Part shown: piece after piece, positions 5,854 to 12,834 of the stretch
How positions within the stretch are numbered: position 1 is the stretch's first letter
Layout of the letters: every line of letters begins with the position of its first letter
Source of the DNA: Fulvivirga aurantia
GTDB lineage: Bacteria; Bacteroidota; Bacteroidia; Cytophagales; Cyclobacteriaceae
Assembly (NCBI RefSeq): GCF_009711475.1
Contig: NZ_SMMD01000876.1
Location: forward strand, 1 to 12,935
Direction of reading: 5' to 3'
DNA length: 12,935 nt
Notes under the pieces: model-generated
The model's input: only the letters and a program-made list of their open reading frames with translations
The model's database searches: none
Told to the model about the DNA's origin: nothing
Position numbers and translations under genes: made by a program

Positions 5854-7137
5854 ATGAAACCACTCGATTTGGTTACTGCTGACGAAGCCATCAATTACGT
5901 AAAGTCCGGAAATCGCATATTTATTCAAGGAGCAGCGATGACTCCCAAAGCACTTATAAGAGCGCTGTGCAAGCATGGTCGTGACCTCAAGGATGTTGAA
6001 ATTTTACATTTACATACCGAAGGTGATGCACCATATGCACACGAAGATTTCAAAGATAATTTTAAAGTTAATGCCGCATTTGTAGGGGGCAATGTGCGTT
6101 CTGCGGTAAATACTGGTAATGGTGATTACATTCCTATTTTCTTAAGTGAAATACATCTGTTATTCAAGAGAGATATCCTTCCGCTTGATGTAGCGTTTAT
6201 TCAGGTTTCACCACCTGATAAACATGGCTATTGTTCATTGGGCACCTCAGTAGATGTAACATTGGCTGCACTGAAAAAAGCTAAAATTGTAATCGCTCAG
6301 GTAAATAAAAATGTACCCAGGTCTCACGGTGATGGTATTATTCACAGAGAAAAGATACACTATGGTATTGAGGTAGACGAGCCCATTCACTGCACCAAAG
6401 CAGCTGACCCTACCGAGGCAGAGCTTAGCATCGGCAAAAACGTAGCTGATTTGGTTGAAGATGGAGCAACATTGCAAATGGGAATTGGAGCTATCCCCAA
6501 TGTGGTTTTAAATAATCTTCAAGGACATCAGGGTTTGGGTATTCATACAGAGATGTTTTCTGATGGTATACTACCTTTGGTGGAGCAGGGTGTGATCACG
6601 GGCGAACACAAGAGAGTAAAACCAGGAAAAATAGTCAGTTGCTTTGCCATCGGCTCTCAAAAACTTTACGACTTTATAGACGATAATCCGAGTGTTCATC
6701 TCAAAGAGGCCGCATATACCAATGATACAGCCATAATCAGAAGAAACCCTAAAGTAACCGCCATCAATAGTGCCATCGAAATTGATATCACTGGGCAGGT
6801 GTGTGCAGATACGATTGGCAAGTACCAGTATTCAGGAGTGGGCGGTCAGATGGATTTTATACGTGGCGCTTCTCTTGCCAAAGGTGGAAAAGCAATTATT
6901 GCTATGCCATCTACTACCAAAAAAGGGTTATCTAAAATAGTGCCTTTCTTAAAAGAGGGCGCAGGTGTAACTACCACACGCGCTCACGTCCACTATGTAG
7001 TTACAGAGTATGGTGCGGTAAACCTGTTTGGTAAAAACTTAAAGCAAAGAGCCCAGGCGCTTATTTCTATTGCTCACCCAGATCATCGCGAGCAGCTAGA
7101 ACGTGAGGCTACTGAGCGCTTTAAGAGTAAGGTTTAG
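5854..7137 (+). CDS. Acetyl-CoA hydrolase/transferase family protein (4-hydroxybutyrate CoA-transferase-like)
   Basis: 427 aa, cytoplasmic, full length for the family. The N-terminal domain (about 1-200) includes PLDVAFIQVSPPD. The C-terminal domain (about 205-420) includes MGIGAIPN (209-216), GIHTEMFSDG (229-238) with the probable catalytic glutamate E233, which forms the glutamyl-CoA thioester in this family, then YSGVGGQMDFIRGA and the TEYGAVNLFG signature (384-393). It should move CoA between acetyl-CoA and a short acid such as 4-hydroxybutyrate, butyrate, propionate or succinate, or act as a hydrolase; the exact acids cannot be told. It is a single gene between gaps of 160 and 135 bp, in a block with universal stress genes, so a role in acetate/CoA balance under energy or oxygen limitation is plausible. 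A strong leader hairpin precedes it. Confidence 0.88.
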   Translation: MKPLDLVTADEAINYVKSGNRIFIQGAAMTPKALIRALCKHGRDLKDVEILHLHTEGDAPYAHEDFKDNFKVNAAFVGGNVRSAVNTGNGDYIPIFLSEIHLLFKRDILPLDVAFIQVSPPDKHGYCSLGTSVDVTLAALKKAKIVIAQVNKNVPRSHGDGIIHREKIHYGIEVDEPIHCTKAADPTEAELSIGKNVADLVEDGATLQMGIGAIPNVVLNNLQGHQGLGIHTEMFSDGILPLVEQGVITGEHKRVKPGKIVSCFAIGSQKLYDFIDDNPSVHLKEAAYTNDTAIIRRNPKVTAINSAIEIDITGQVCADTIGKYQYSGVGGQMDFIRGASLAKGGKAIIAMPSTTKKGLSKIVPFLKEGAGVTTTRAHVHYVVTEYGAVNLFGKNLKQRAQALISIAHPDHREQLEREATERFKSKV

Positions 7138-7205
7138 CAGTTTACTTTATCAATCTACATGGGTAAGGCTCTCTTCAGTTAGAGGGTACAAAATCAGTTG
7201 TTGAT

Positions 7206-7219
7206 CTGACATCTGTCAT
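7206..7219. promoter_or_regulatory. Candidate CRP/FNR-type operator 5 (CTGACATCTGTCAT)
   Basis: TGACA-TC-TGTCA is a perfect 12-bp palindrome with core TGA-N6-TCA. Its centre lies about 40 bp upstream of the start point predicted from the TAAATTTG box at 7242-7249, the place where class II activators of the CRP/FNR family bind. Confidence 0.5.
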
Positions 7220-7241
7220 TCCAAGGCGGCCTTTCATGCGA

Positions 7242-7249
7242 TAAATTTG
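7242..7249 (+). promoter_or_regulatory. Bacteroidota-type -7 promoter element (TAAATTTG)
   Basis: Exact match to the TAnnTTTG -7 consensus of the Bacteroidota primary sigma factor, 23 bp before the ATG of the second universal stress gene. No good TTTG -33 box is found at the usual distance, which fits an activator-dependent promoter using the palindrome at 7206-7219. Confidence 0.5.
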
Positions 7250-7272
7250 GTTAGGAATTAATCAAAAAGACT

Positions 7273-8181
7273 ATGTCACAAAATGATAAAAGATGGATGG
7301 TCGGCCTCGACCTGTCAGATACCGATCAAACGATCATCAAATGGGTAAAACAGCTGAGCGACACGCTGAAACCTGAAAAGATATACTTTCTACATGCCGA
7401 GGAAAGCTTTGAGCCAGAATCTCTGCCCGAGTCATTGTCGGACGAAATGCTGCCTGCAGATGAAAACCAAAAGGTGCAGCTCACAAAAAGTGTAAACAAA
7501 GAGTTTGAAGATACTGCTGTGGAATGGGTGGTAGAAGTTGTAGAAGGCAAGCCATTTGATCAACTTCTGCACTGGATAAAGATCAAAAACATTGACCTTT
7601 TCATTGCTGGCAGAAAGAACAAAGAATCAGGTAGTGGCATATTGCCCCACAAACTATCCAGACAGATTTCATGTGATTTACTTTTAATCCCAGAGATTAA
7701 CCTTAAGCCAGTGCAGCGCATATTGGTACCCATAGACTTTTCAGAGCACTCAAAACTTGCTTTGGAGCAGGCAATAGAAATCGGACAGCGTTCAGACTAT
7801 GAAAAAGTAATATGTTATCACATCTATTCCGTCCCCAGCGGGTATTACAAGACAGGAAAAAGTCATGAGCAAATGGCGAAAATAATGAAGGAGCACGCTA
7901 AAAAGAGGTTTGATAAATTCGTTGCTCAATATTCCAACATACAGATCGATTATGAATCCAGTCTCTCAGAGGTAAATAGGGCTAAGCAAATACGTGATAT
8001 GGCCATTCAGCAAAAATGTGAAATGGTCATATTAGGATCAAAAGGCCAGTCGGTTGGATCGCTTATTTTACTTGGAAGCACGACCGAACGATTTCTCCAA
8101 TTGGATAACTCTTTTTTAACGATGGTCATCAAAAAGCCAGGTGAGCATTTAGGCTTTTTTGAAGCATTTATGAAGGTGTAG
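7273..8181 (+). CDS. Tandem-domain universal stress protein (UspA family)
   Basis: 302 aa, cytoplasmic, two Usp domains. Domain 1 (about 6-140) opens WMVGLDLSDTD and ends SCDLLLIPE, but its loop GRKN (113-116) lacks the ATP-binding glycine pattern. Domain 2 (about 147-287) opens RILVPIDFSEHS and has a complete G-2X-G-9X-G-S motif: G255, G258, G268, S269, followed by TTERFLQ. So domain 2 probably binds ATP and domain 1 does not. In the other universal stress protein of the window (3813-4655) it is domain 1 that keeps more of the motif. The gene probably has its own promoter (TAAATTTG at 7242) under a palindromic site. The ECF sigma gene follows 48 bp after its stop, so read-through into the sigma operon is possible. 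Confidence 0.9.
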   Translation: MSQNDKRWMVGLDLSDTDQTIIKWVKQLSDTLKPEKIYFLHAEESFEPESLPESLSDEMLPADENQKVQLTKSVNKEFEDTAVEWVVEVVEGKPFDQLLHWIKIKNIDLFIAGRKNKESGSGILPHKLSRQISCDLLLIPEINLKPVQRILVPIDFSEHSKLALEQAIEIGQRSDYEKVICYHIYSVPSGYYKTGKSHEQMAKIMKEHAKKRFDKFVAQYSNIQIDYESSLSEVNRAKQIRDMAIQQKCEMVILGSKGQSVGSLILLGSTTERFLQLDNSFLTMVIKKPGEHLGFFEAFMKV

Positions 8182-8192
8182 CAGATTTATTG

Positions 8193-8213
8193 GGTGGTAA
8201 ATTTAATATCACC
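8193..8213 (+). promoter_or_regulatory. Hairpin in the leader of the sigma-factor gene
   Basis: GGTGGTA and TATCACC pair over 7 bp (one G-T) around a 7-nt AT loop, ending 16 nt before the ATG at 8230. It covers the alternative GTG at 8194. It could be an operator, a leader structure or chance. Confidence 0.3.
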
Positions 8214-8229
8214 ATATTTACTGGCTGCA

Positions 8230-8814
8230 ATGATTAACGAAAAAGACTGTTTACAAGCAATAGCCAATGGTAGTGAAGAGGCTTTAGAGCAGCTTTATAA
8301 TCATTACTGTGACCGGGTTTACAATACACTTATCAGTTACACCAAAAGCGCTGAAGATGCCGAGGAGTTGCTGCAGGATGTTTTCGTAACAATTTATAAC
8401 TCAGCAGCCAGTTTTGAATTCAACTCATCGGTTGGGACCTGGATCTATCGGATAGCAGTAAATAAATGCCTTGATTTTATACGGAAAAAGAGCAGTAAGA
8501 AACGATCGGGTATATTTACATCGTTGTATGTGAAAGATACTACGGAGGTCAGGTATGAGTCTGTGGACTTCGTACATCCTGGAATAAAGCTGGAAAACAA
8601 AGAAGACTCAGTATTGCTTTTTCGAGCAATTGATACGCTTGCTGAAAATCAGAAAACGGCCTTTATTCTCACACAGATTGAGGGTTTACCGCAAAAGGAA
8701 GTAGCCGATATTATGCGGCAAAGCAGAAAATCTGTGGAGTCTCTGGTCCAGCGTGCTAAAGGAAATTTGAGAGAGGAGTTAAAAAAATATTACCCAGAGC
8801 GAGGGAATACCTAA
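8230..8814 (+). CDS. ECF-type RNA polymerase sigma factor
   Basis: 194 aa from the ATG at 8230. The frame is also open from a GTG at 8194, but the ATG is preferred because MINEKDCLQAIANGSEEALEQLY is the usual N-terminus of Bacteroidota ECF factors and the extra 12 residues match nothing. Region 2 spans about 17-87, with DAEELLQDVF (43-52) in 2.2 and WIYRIAVNKCLDFIRKK (71-87) in 2.4. Region 4 spans about 128-183, with the helix-turn-helix GLPQKEVADIMRQSRKSVES (152-171). There is no extra C-terminal domain. It directs RNA polymerase to a small regulon, usually under a membrane anti-sigma factor; the next gene, 14 bp downstream, is a small membrane protein well placed for that role. The organisation sigma, membrane protein, periplasmic LTxxQ protein resembles the CnrH/CnrY/CnrX type. 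Confidence 0.92.
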   Translation: MINEKDCLQAIANGSEEALEQLYNHYCDRVYNTLISYTKSAEDAEELLQDVFVTIYNSAASFEFNSSVGTWIYRIAVNKCLDFIRKKSSKKRSGIFTSLYVKDTTEVRYESVDFVHPGIKLENKEDSVLLFRAIDTLAENQKTAFILTQIEGLPQKEVADIMRQSRKSVESLVQRAKGNLREELKKYYPERGNT

Positions 8815-8828
8815 AATATTACGTCAAT

Positions 8829-9137
8829 ATGAATATGAAAGCAGAAAACCGTGCAGGTGAGGCTATGAAAAGCCTGGAAGGCATACAAAGAGCAAAAGCA
8901 CCGGAGCATACGTTTGCCAAAATTCAGCAAAAATTGGCAGATCAACGAAAACAACAGCTACCAAACGAACAACATACCGGCACTCACTGGTTGAAGGTAG
9001 CTGCTGTTATTGCTTTTGTGATATGTTCCAATGCATGGGCACTTACCAACTACTGGCCTACTGAAAATGAGACTTCTACAGAAGATGCTAGTTACGCACA
9101 ATTAACAACAGATTTTAACCTCTACGAAAATGAATAA
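8829..9137 (+). CDS. Small single-pass membrane protein, candidate anti-sigma factor
   Basis: 102 aa. A charged cytoplasmic-looking N-terminus (1-53, with AMKSLEGIQRAKAPEHTFAK at 12-31) is followed by one membrane segment, WLKVAAVIAFVICSNAWALT (54-73), and a short acidic tail ending in TDFNLYENE. I recognise no anti-sigma domain family: there is no ZAS zinc motif HxxxCxxC and no FecR domain. The assignment rests on position: 14 bp after an ECF sigma gene, overlapping by 8 bp the gene for a membrane-anchored periplasmic protein. Size and topology fit CnrY-type anti-sigma factors (about 95 aa, one membrane pass). The N-terminal amphipathic helix would then hold the sigma factor at the membrane. 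A second ATG at 8835 is an alternative start. The real role is unproven. Confidence 0.75.
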   Translation: MNMKAENRAGEAMKSLEGIQRAKAPEHTFAKIQQKLADQRKQQLPNEQHTGTHWLKVAAVIAFVICSNAWALTNYWPTENETSTEDASYAQLTTDFNLYENE

Positions 9138-9603
9138 TAAAATATATAAAATTGGATTTTTTGTATTACTCGTCATCAATATCACAATAGTGGCTCTAAT
9201 CGTATTCAAGCCTATGAGATCTATGAAGGGGAGAGGTATTAAACAAGAAATCACTAAGGAGTTAGGGTTCACAGAAGAGCAGAAGGCCACATTTGATAAC
9301 CTGGTAAAAAGCCATAGGAAAACAATGAGAGATATCGATATGCGCGAAAGAAAGCTTGTTAAAACATATTTTGATCAGCTAACAGCGGGTACTATCGATA
9401 ATAGTGATCAGGAAGAAAAATTAGAAGAAATACTTCTGCTTAAACGAAAAAAAATAGAAGATACATATGCACACTTTGAAGAGCTCAAAAGCATCTGTAC
9501 TGAAGAGCAGATAGATGAATTTGAGGAGGTGCTATCTCGTATTGTTCCACGACTTACCAATGCGCCCAAAAGACCAATGAACCGCGAGAGGTCTCCAAGA
9601 TAA
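9130..9603 (+). CDS. Membrane-anchored periplasmic LTxxQ/Spy-like protein (CnrX-type sensor candidate)
   Basis: 157 aa. Residues about 7-27 form an uncleaved N-terminal membrane anchor (IGFFVLLVINITIVALIVF); the rest is highly charged helix and should be periplasmic. Two LTxxQ-like motifs, GFTEEQKATFDNL (46-58) and CTEEQIDEFEEVL (123-135), mark the CpxP/Spy/heavy-metal-sensor group; the four-helix fold would place them at matching turns. H62, H115 and C123 are possible metal ligands, but this cannot be aligned by eye to CnrX. The protein ends in a basic tail rich in P and R. Its start overlaps the previous gene by 8 bp, implying translational coupling and fixed stoichiometry with the candidate anti-sigma protein. 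It could sense metal, misfolded protein or another envelope signal, or act as a chaperone. Confidence 0.8.
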   Translation: MNNKIYKIGFFVLLVINITIVALIVFKPMRSMKGRGIKQEITKELGFTEEQKATFDNLVKSHRKTMRDIDMRERKLVKTYFDQLTAGTIDNSDQEEKLEEILLLKRKKIEDTYAHFEELKSICTEEQIDEFEEVLSRIVPRLTNAPKRPMNRERSPR

Positions 9604-9643
9604 TAAAAAGCACAAGTTTTCATTTTTTTACTGTCCGCAAGAA

Positions 9644-9695
9644 GGGTGTGCCCCAAAGAAGGTACTCATGTGCCACTCTTATTGGGAACGCACCC
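9644..9695. terminator. Branched hairpin between convergent genes, possible bidirectional terminator
   Basis: GGGTGTG (9644-9650) pairs with CGCACCC (9689-9695), CCCAA (9652-9656) pairs with TTGGG (9682-9686), and inside these GGTAC (9661-9665) pairs with GTGCC (9670-9674) around TCAT. It fills most of the 103-bp gap between the ends of the sensor gene and the outer-membrane protein gene, where a shared terminator is expected. No T-run follows the stem on either strand, so it is not a textbook intrinsic terminator. Confidence 0.45.
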
Positions 9696-9706
9696 ATCGA
9701 ACTTTC

Positions 9707-12436
9707 CTAATTAAATATTCTAAGTTGATAGGTAAATGTGAGCATAAAATAGCGTTGTAATACCTGCGTTTGGCTTTCCTCTATGTACTGTGCCGTTACC
9801 TGCTGATCAAAGCTTTGATTTTCACCAAGTAAGTCAAACACTGATAACTCAAGCTCTCCACGATCATCTTTTAAGAACTTTTTTGCTACACTCATATTCC
9901 ACAAGGTATAGTCGGTATCAAACGATTCGTTAGCCCCTTTATATTTGTTAAATAGCGTTTCGTTTCTAAATACAAATCCTTTTGGGAAAATCAGATTTAG
10001 TGTAGAGCCGAATGTCTGGGTATAATATTGGGTATTTGACTCAGATTCAATAGAGTTAAGCACACGACTACCAGCTACCTGGTAGTAAATATTGTAGTCT
10101 ACATTTTCACTGATATTGCTGGCTAAGCCCAATTTCAAGTCCACAGCGTAGGTGTTAGCCATGTTTACAACATCATTAATCACTCCGGGTACCCTTACAT
10201 AACTTAGCCCGGCTGATATGTTGAGATTGTTTTTTATTGGTGACAATAAAACACCAAACGCTGTATTGTTTCTTAAAGCCCAGTAACCATCTAAATTAAC
10301 AGGACTGCTTACCTGCGCACCATTAGCTAAGGTCACTCCACCTGCGGTCACAGAGTCAGCAGTTATGACTGTAGTGCCAGTCCCGATGTAATCAGAAGTA
10401 TTGGTAACACTCGTCATGTTAGCAAAAGTGATGTTTTTATCAAAGTTATTTTTTTGTAAACGCATCTGTAGCGAGTGGGAGTACGATTGATCAAGGTTTG
10501 AATTACCTAAGCTCAGAAATAGTGGGTCACTGTTGTCTATTACATTTTGTAATTGACTTACAGAGGGTTCCGTAGTAGAAGTCGCGTATCTCACAAAGAA
10601 ATTACCACCATTGCCGATATCAAATCGGGCCAGCAGTGATGGTAGCACGTTACTAAAGTTTCTACTAGTTTGCTCTTCAGTTGGCAGCAATTGATCATTG
10701 TTCAATGTGGCAAATTGATACGCCACTGATACATCAAAGATATTCCCATATTTGTTGTTAGAGTATCTTATGGAGGGTAGATTTTTAGTATAACTACTTT
10801 CAAAACTGTTGGAAAGTGATTCACTAAAAGTTTTTACTTCCGAAGTACTGCTCAGTGTATACGTTTCTTTATCAGACTTTCTTGAGGTATGGTTGATTTC
10901 ATAGCCAATGGCCAATTGAGCTGTAGTACCTATTGGCTCTGTGTAAGTGACGCGTGAACCGACCGTGTAGTGCTTTTCTTCAGTGCTATATTCAGTGAGT
11001 GTATCTAGCTCCAAATCTGACAAGACACTTTCTTTGGAGGTAGGATTTATTCTTGTGTTAACATCAAACGATATGGTTCGTCCTATTTTTTTAAACTTAT
11101 GTTGGTATATAAAACTGTTGGTAAAGTTATAGGCGGAGTTTACACTTTGGTAGTTGTTATATGTTTGACTTAGCAATGCTCCATTTTCTTCTTTTGTTTG
11201 GCCTAAAGTGACCTCTTCCCCTTCATTATTTTGGTAGCTGAATGCAGACCTGATTAATAGGCTATTGTTTTCATCAAACTGATGATTAGCCCTTATGTTA
11301 ACACGATGATTTATATTTTCTGAGGCGGCTTGTTGATCCTCAGTGTAAAATTGTGAACTATTGCCTAAAAAAGTCTCTCTATTTAGTAACTGATCGTTGT
11401 TATTAAGAGATTGATTAAAAAAGTAGCTGCCTTCAAAAGTAGTTTTCTCTGAAAGATCATCAGTAAAGTTCAGACCCGTGGAGTGCGTTTTGGTAATGCC
11501 ATCTTGCGTGCCAGTCATAAAGGACTGGTTACTCCCGCGTCTGCCACCCCGGCCACCGCCACCACTTACGCCAATCAGGTCTTCACTACCAAAATTTTGC
11601 TGGTTGATGTTGTTTGACATACCCAGAAAAGTAATACGCTGGTCTTTACTGAATGAGTTGAGAGTCGCGCCACTTTTGTATAAGCCATCTTCTCCTATAC
11701 CAGCATATAATTTACCGAACTGTCCATTTCTCCTGTCTTCCTTGGTCACCACATTCATGGTTTTGGTTGTATTTCCATCATCAAAACCTGTCAATCGGGC
11801 CTGGTCACTTTCTTCATCATACACCTGCACTTTATCAACAATATCAGCGGGTATAGTATTGAGAGAAAGCAGAGGATCCTGTCCAAAAAAGCGTTTACCA
11901 TCTAACAGCACCTGTTCCACGGTTTCGCCATTGGCTGTTACACCATCACTATCGACAACTATCCCAGGCATTTTGCTGACCAGATCTTTAGCTGATGCAT
12001 CAGGGTTGGTTTTATAAGCCATTGCGTTGTACTGTGTTGTATCTCCAATTTGCTCAACAGCCACTACTGCACCCTGTACAATTACCTCATTAAGTGCTTT
12101 TACATCTGGTGTTATTGCAATTGTACCCAGTTTGGTATCAGCCAAAGTTACCCTCAGTAGTTTAGTATATGGTTTATACCCTACATTTGAGATCTGCAGC
12201 TTATAAAAGGCCTGTTCCAGGTTTTTTATATGAAATCTACCCTCAACATCGGCAATCGCATATTTGGAGCGAAGCGAATCCTTAACATTGACCATTAAAA
12301 CAGTCGCCCCTACAAGAGGCGACTTATCCGTGGCGTCTAACAAAACCCCAGATACCGATAGTGGTTGATCCTGCGCAACAGCAGACAAGTGGCTAAAATA
12401 CATTAGCACAACAACCCAAAATGCTACCTTCTTCAT
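9707..12436 (-). CDS. TonB-receptor-like outer-membrane beta-barrel protein with carboxypeptidase-regulatory domain
   Basis: 909 aa. A signal peptide (1-21, ending SAVAQ) is followed by a carboxypeptidase-regulatory/CNA-B-like beta-sandwich (about 26-115, VSGVLLDATDKSPLVGATV to VGYKPYTK). A plug-like domain (about 125-235) follows, with AYKTNPDASAKDLVSKMPGI, VEQVLLDGKRFFGQDP and LTGFDDGNTTKTMNVVTK. The rest is an aromatic- and Asn/Ser-rich beta-barrel ending MLTFTYQLRIFN. This is the pattern of the outer membrane protein beta-barrel family found throughout Bacteroidota. A Gly/Arg-rich insert (GVSGGGGRGGRRG, 289-301) follows the plug. No SusD gene is adjacent, so it is not a SusC of a glycan locus. 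Its cargo is unknown; the LTxxQ proteins beside it suggest an envelope-stress or metal link. It starts 2 bp after the stop of the upstream Spy-like gene, indicating tight coupling. Confidence 0.9.
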   Translation of the reverse strand: MKKVAFWVVVLMYFSHLSAVAQDQPLSVSGVLLDATDKSPLVGATVLMVNVKDSLRSKYAIADVEGRFHIKNLEQAFYKLQISNVGYKPYTKLLRVTLADTKLGTIAITPDVKALNEVIVQGAVVAVEQIGDTTQYNAMAYKTNPDASAKDLVSKMPGIVVDSDGVTANGETVEQVLLDGKRFFGQDPLLSLNTIPADIVDKVQVYDEESDQARLTGFDDGNTTKTMNVVTKEDRRNGQFGKLYAGIGEDGLYKSGATLNSFSKDQRITFLGMSNNINQQNFGSEDLIGVSGGGGRGGRRGSNQSFMTGTQDGITKTHSTGLNFTDDLSEKTTFEGSYFFNQSLNNNDQLLNRETFLGNSSQFYTEDQQAASENINHRVNIRANHQFDENNSLLIRSAFSYQNNEGEEVTLGQTKEENGALLSQTYNNYQSVNSAYNFTNSFIYQHKFKKIGRTISFDVNTRINPTSKESVLSDLELDTLTEYSTEEKHYTVGSRVTYTEPIGTTAQLAIGYEINHTSRKSDKETYTLSSTSEVKTFSESLSNSFESSYTKNLPSIRYSNNKYGNIFDVSVAYQFATLNNDQLLPTEEQTSRNFSNVLPSLLARFDIGNGGNFFVRYATSTTEPSVSQLQNVIDNSDPLFLSLGNSNLDQSYSHSLQMRLQKNNFDKNITFANMTSVTNTSDYIGTGTTVITADSVTAGGVTLANGAQVSSPVNLDGYWALRNNTAFGVLLSPIKNNLNISAGLSYVRVPGVINDVVNMANTYAVDLKLGLASNISENVDYNIYYQVAGSRVLNSIESESNTQYYTQTFGSTLNLIFPKGFVFRNETLFNKYKGANESFDTDYTLWNMSVAKKFLKDDRGELELSVFDLLGENQSFDQQVTAQYIEESQTQVLQRYFMLTFTYQLRIFN

Positions 12437-12438
12437 GA

Positions 12439-12834
12439 TTAACCTTGCGTGTCCCCGTCTTCTTTTTGGTTACGTCCGCGCCTTGGCGCACTGATCGTTT
12501 GATATACTTCAAACTGCTCTTCGTTTAGCACATCTTGAATCAAAGTATCTTTCTCTTTTCTCAGTGCTTCCATTTTTGCTCTGCGGCTTTCGCGGTCACC
12601 GCCTTGTCTCATCTCTTCAAAGTTTTCTTTAAGTGTTACAAGAAACTCATCATAAATGCCATCCAATAGAAGTTTTTGATCTTCACTTAGATCATCGACT
12701 TTTTCGTACAATGACTGTTTTTCCCGTTTGACCATTTCTTCAGGTCCGCCTCCGGGTCTTCCACCGGGTCGTTGTGCCATTGCAGCAACCGAGAGTGTAA
12801 TCAGTATGAGTGTTAATGTTTTTCTAATTGTCAT
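12439..12834 (-). CDS. Small secreted Spy/CpxP-like periplasmic protein
   Basis: 131 aa. A signal peptide (1-20, cleaved after AMA) leads into a Gly/Pro/Arg-rich stretch (QRPGGRPGGGPEE, 21-33) and then a charged helical body. LSEDQKLLLDGIYDEFL (49-65) and LNEEQFEVYQTI (103-114) are the two LTxxQ-like motifs of the Spy/CpxP group. The end (PRRGRNQKEDGD) is basic then acidic. Spy is a periplasmic chaperone and CpxP an inhibitor of a sensor kinase; relatives sense or bind metals. Here the protein is freely periplasmic, unlike the anchored relative at 9130-9603. It is the first gene of an operon with the outer-membrane barrel protein, so it may act on the barrel's biogenesis or be its soluble partner (inference). 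The promoter should lie within 12835-12935, but I see no clear consensus there. Confidence 0.8.
   Translation of the reverse strand: MTIRKTLTLILITLSVAAMAQRPGGRPGGGPEEMVKREKQSLYEKVDDLSEDQKLLLDGIYDEFLVTLKENFEEMRQGGDRESRRAKMEALRKEKDTLIQDVLNEEQFEVYQTISAPRRGRNQKEDGDTQG

Noticed and set aside
8194..8229. GTG start at 8194 for the sigma factor
   Set aside because: The ATG at 8230 gives the usual N-terminus of the family; the 12 added residues have no family match and lie under a predicted hairpin.
9616..9629. Run of seven T (9623-9629) after the sensor gene as an intrinsic terminator
   Set aside because: The only hairpin before it is a 4-bp A/T stem, too weak to support termination.
11478..12017. 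179-aa open frame on the plus strand inside the outer-membrane protein gene
   Set aside because: Antisense shadow: the minus-strand protein in the same place has clear plug motifs, while this frame has low-complexity proline and serine runs and no family features.
9707..12436. SusC-type glycan transporter
   Set aside because: No SusD gene or polysaccharide-degrading enzymes are adjacent, and the plug motifs fit the other Bacteroidota beta-barrel family better.
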